DNA of 16,576 bases from Entamoeba histolytica HM-1:IMSS (Eukaryota; Evosea; Mastigamoebida; Endamoebidae), in NCBI RefSeq assembly GCF_000208925.1, contig NW_001915142.1, positions 2,881 to 19,456 of the forward strand. Direction: 5' to 3'. The first letter of the stretch is position 1; every line of letters starts with the position of its first letter. The position numbers were made by a program, and so were the translations under genes. Below the pieces are notes generated by a model. That model worked only from the letters and a program-made list of their open reading frames with translations. It ran no database searches and was not told where the DNA came from. Positions 15,076 through 16,576 of this stretch are shown one piece after another.

Positions 15076-16097
15076 ATGGAAGAGTTAATAAACAAGAAAA
15101 ACCAAATAATTAAAGAAGTAGTAGAAACACTTCCAAACATTCAACAATCAATTGATGATACTACTAAGAATTATCAATATTATTTAGGAAGTATTCAAAA
15201 TGAAGTATTTGAAATAAAAGAGAATGAAGAATACTCAGAAGCAATTAAAAGAGGAGAAGGAATATTTGATAGAATTGATGAAACAGAAAGAAGAAGAAAA
15301 ATAGTGATAGAAAAAAGTCAAGAAACAATCAAACAAATAGAAATAATGAAGAATAAAATGTCAAGAACCATACAAGAATGTAAATCAGACGAAGAAACAT
15401 TAAGTAAAACACGAAATGAACTAATAGACAAAATCATTTCAATTGAAGAAATGAAAATGAAAGATAAAATATTCAGAAAACCAAAAGAAACAGATAAAAT
15501 CACAGCAGAATTTAATAAAAAGAAAGAAGAATGGGAAAGCATTACAGTGATTATTTAGAAAGAAAGAAGAGAGAAGATGAAGCAAAAGAAAGGATGAGAC
15601 AAGAAAAGACAAGAGCAAGAGAGAAAGATAGAAAAGTATTCAATATACTATTTGATTCAAATAAAGATGATTGGAATAAAAATACATCAGTATTTGGAGA
15701 AAGAATAATGAATAAAGAACATATAATAATTATTATTGAAGACAGAGAAGGAAATAAATTTGGAGGATATGTTAATGAGAAAATTGATAAAACTGGTGAG
15801 TGGATATATGATTCAAAATCATTTGTATTTTCATTAGAATCAAATGGAAGAATGAAAGGAATGAAGAAATTTGATATTAAACAACCACGATATGCATTTA
15901 AAATATATAATCAATCACATAGTTATTTTGAATTTGGATTTGGACATGATATTATTGTTCATAAAGAAAATTATAAAACAAAATCATTTTGTTATCAAAA
16001 TTCATTTGAATATAAAGGAATATCAAAAGCACTTTATGGAAAAGAATATCCAAATCTTTTCACACCAAAACGAATTATAGTAATTCAAATGAAATAA
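15076..16097 (+). pseudogene. TLDc-domain gene broken by a single frameshift
   Basis: Two overlapping frames together make one TLDc protein. The first (15076-15558, 160 residues) is a long charged coiled coil. The second is open before its nominal ATG at 15531 and runs to 16097. It continues the coiled coil (DYLERKKREDEAKERM) into a full TLDc domain: ILFDSNKDDW, then IIIEDREGNKFGGYV, SKSFVFSLESNG, FEFGFGHDIIVH, SFCYQNSFEY and the terminal RIIVIQMK. The frames differ by one base, and the switch must fall in 15531-15558, most simply as one base missing from the short A-run at 15536-15538. There is no GTTTGT intron nearby. No other stop or gap is visible and the promoter-like TATA is intact, so a sequencing or assembly error, or a very recent mutation, is likely. 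Otherwise the TLDc half would lack its coiled coil. Confidence 0.85.
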
Positions 16098-16132
16098 AAA
16101 AGAGTAGAAAACAAATCAATGAAGAATATGAA

Positions 16133-16162
16133 CATTTCATTCATCTACCAATGAATGAAATG
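16133..16162. repeat. Perfect 12-bp inverted repeat with 6-nt loop
   Basis: CATTTCATTCAT (16133-16144) pairs exactly with ATGAATGAAATG (16151-16162) around the loop CTACCA. It lies 36 bases past the TLDc stop, so it would be in the 3' UTR. It could stabilise or process the transcript end. Confidence 0.7.
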
Positions 16163-16214
16163 GTAAATTAAAAATGGAATAATTCAATGATGATTTATTT
16201 TATTTGAAATATTC

Positions 16215-16239
16215 ACACCCAATGAGGGTGTTTTTTTTT
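16215..16239 (+). terminator. Terminator-like hairpin with T-run
   Basis: ACACCC (16215-16220) pairs with GGGTGT (16226-16231) around loop AATGA and runs straight into nine T residues (16231-16239). It has the shape of a bacterial intrinsic terminator, but the surroundings are eukaryotic. It may be the 3' end of an RNA polymerase III transcript, a pol II pause site, or chance. The GC-rich stem stands out in this spacer. Confidence 0.4.
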
Positions 16240-16520
16240 AATTAATAATAAAAGAAAGAATAAAATAGAAATAAAATAAAATGAATAAACAAATTATTTG
16301 TATCATTTCATTGAATTAATTCATTATGAATCAAATGAATAAGATAATAGAAATAATAATAATAATAAAGAAATAAAGAAATGATAAAATACATCAACAT
16401 ATTTATGTTATTATTTCTTATTCTTTATTTCATTCTTATTTTCTATTTAAACAATAATAAACAAAACATAATAAGAAATATAAATAAGAATAACATAACA
16501 TAAAATGAAGAATAACAAAG

Positions 16521-16576
16521 CAATTAATTAAGTATTAATAGAATTTTCATTTATTCTTCCTAGTTTAGGGGAGATT
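16521..16576 (+). repeat. 56-nt direct repeat, copy B (cut by window end)
   Basis: Copy B aligns without gaps to 11192-11247 (about 79% identity; first 19 bases identical). It ends at the window edge with GGGGAGATT, just where copy A enters its palindrome, so the repeat probably continues. Spacing between copies is 5329 bases, covering the gene desert and the second TLDc gene. Confidence 0.72.

Larger units (their letters stand above)
16098..16520. other. Downstream spacer of the second TLDc gene
   Basis: No gene is seen. Two hairpins lie at 16133-16162 and 16215-16239 and are listed separately. The rest is A/T-rich with AAT and AATAA microrepeats near 16355-16380. An imperfect inverted repeat links about 16402-16424 (TTATGTTATTATTTCTTATT) with about 16484-16503 (AATAAGAATAACATAACATA). 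Confidence 0.55.

Overview
The window reads as nuclear DNA of an amoeba of the genus Entamoeba. It is very AT-rich with closely packed genes. Two genes are split by short introns that start with GTTTGT and end in AG. Promoter-like motifs match the Entamoeba core promoter (AAAAATTCA initiator, TATTTAAAC TATA element). Two genes encode the coiled-coil plus TLDc proteins that are expanded in this genus. Species within the genus cannot be fixed from the sequence alone.

Positions 1-928 are a gene-poor flank. Positions 929-9630 are a compact housekeeping block on both strands: an SPF30/SMNDC1-like Tudor splicing factor (one intron), an NTMT1-type protein N-terminal methyltransferase (minus), a small acidic membrane protein, an Exo84-like exocyst subunit (minus), a U5 spliceosomal snRNA gene, an unrecognised 455-residue protein, a PH-RhoGAP protein whose first exon is only 11 nt (minus), a fidgetin-like (FIGNL1-type) AAA ATPase (minus), and a UAP56/Sub2 DECD-box helicase. 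Three of these serve RNA processing: SPF30, U5 snRNA and UAP56. The two introns are substrates of that machinery. The genes are not otherwise linked functionally; pairs are convergent or divergent and share short spacers.

Positions 9631-16576 are different. Two TLDc-family genes, one intact (10321-11142) and one broken by a single frameshift (15076-16097), bracket a 3.9 kb gene-free stretch. That stretch holds what look like decayed coding fragments, several inverted repeats, and one unusually GC-rich hairpin. A 56-nt sequence downstream of the first TLDc gene recurs in direct orientation at the very right edge of the window.

I found no convincing new biological system. The best items for follow-up are the U5 gene, the hidden micro-exon that completes the PH domain of the RhoGAP, the frameshifted TLDc gene, the TLDc-associated direct repeat, and the hairpin pair at 16133-16239.
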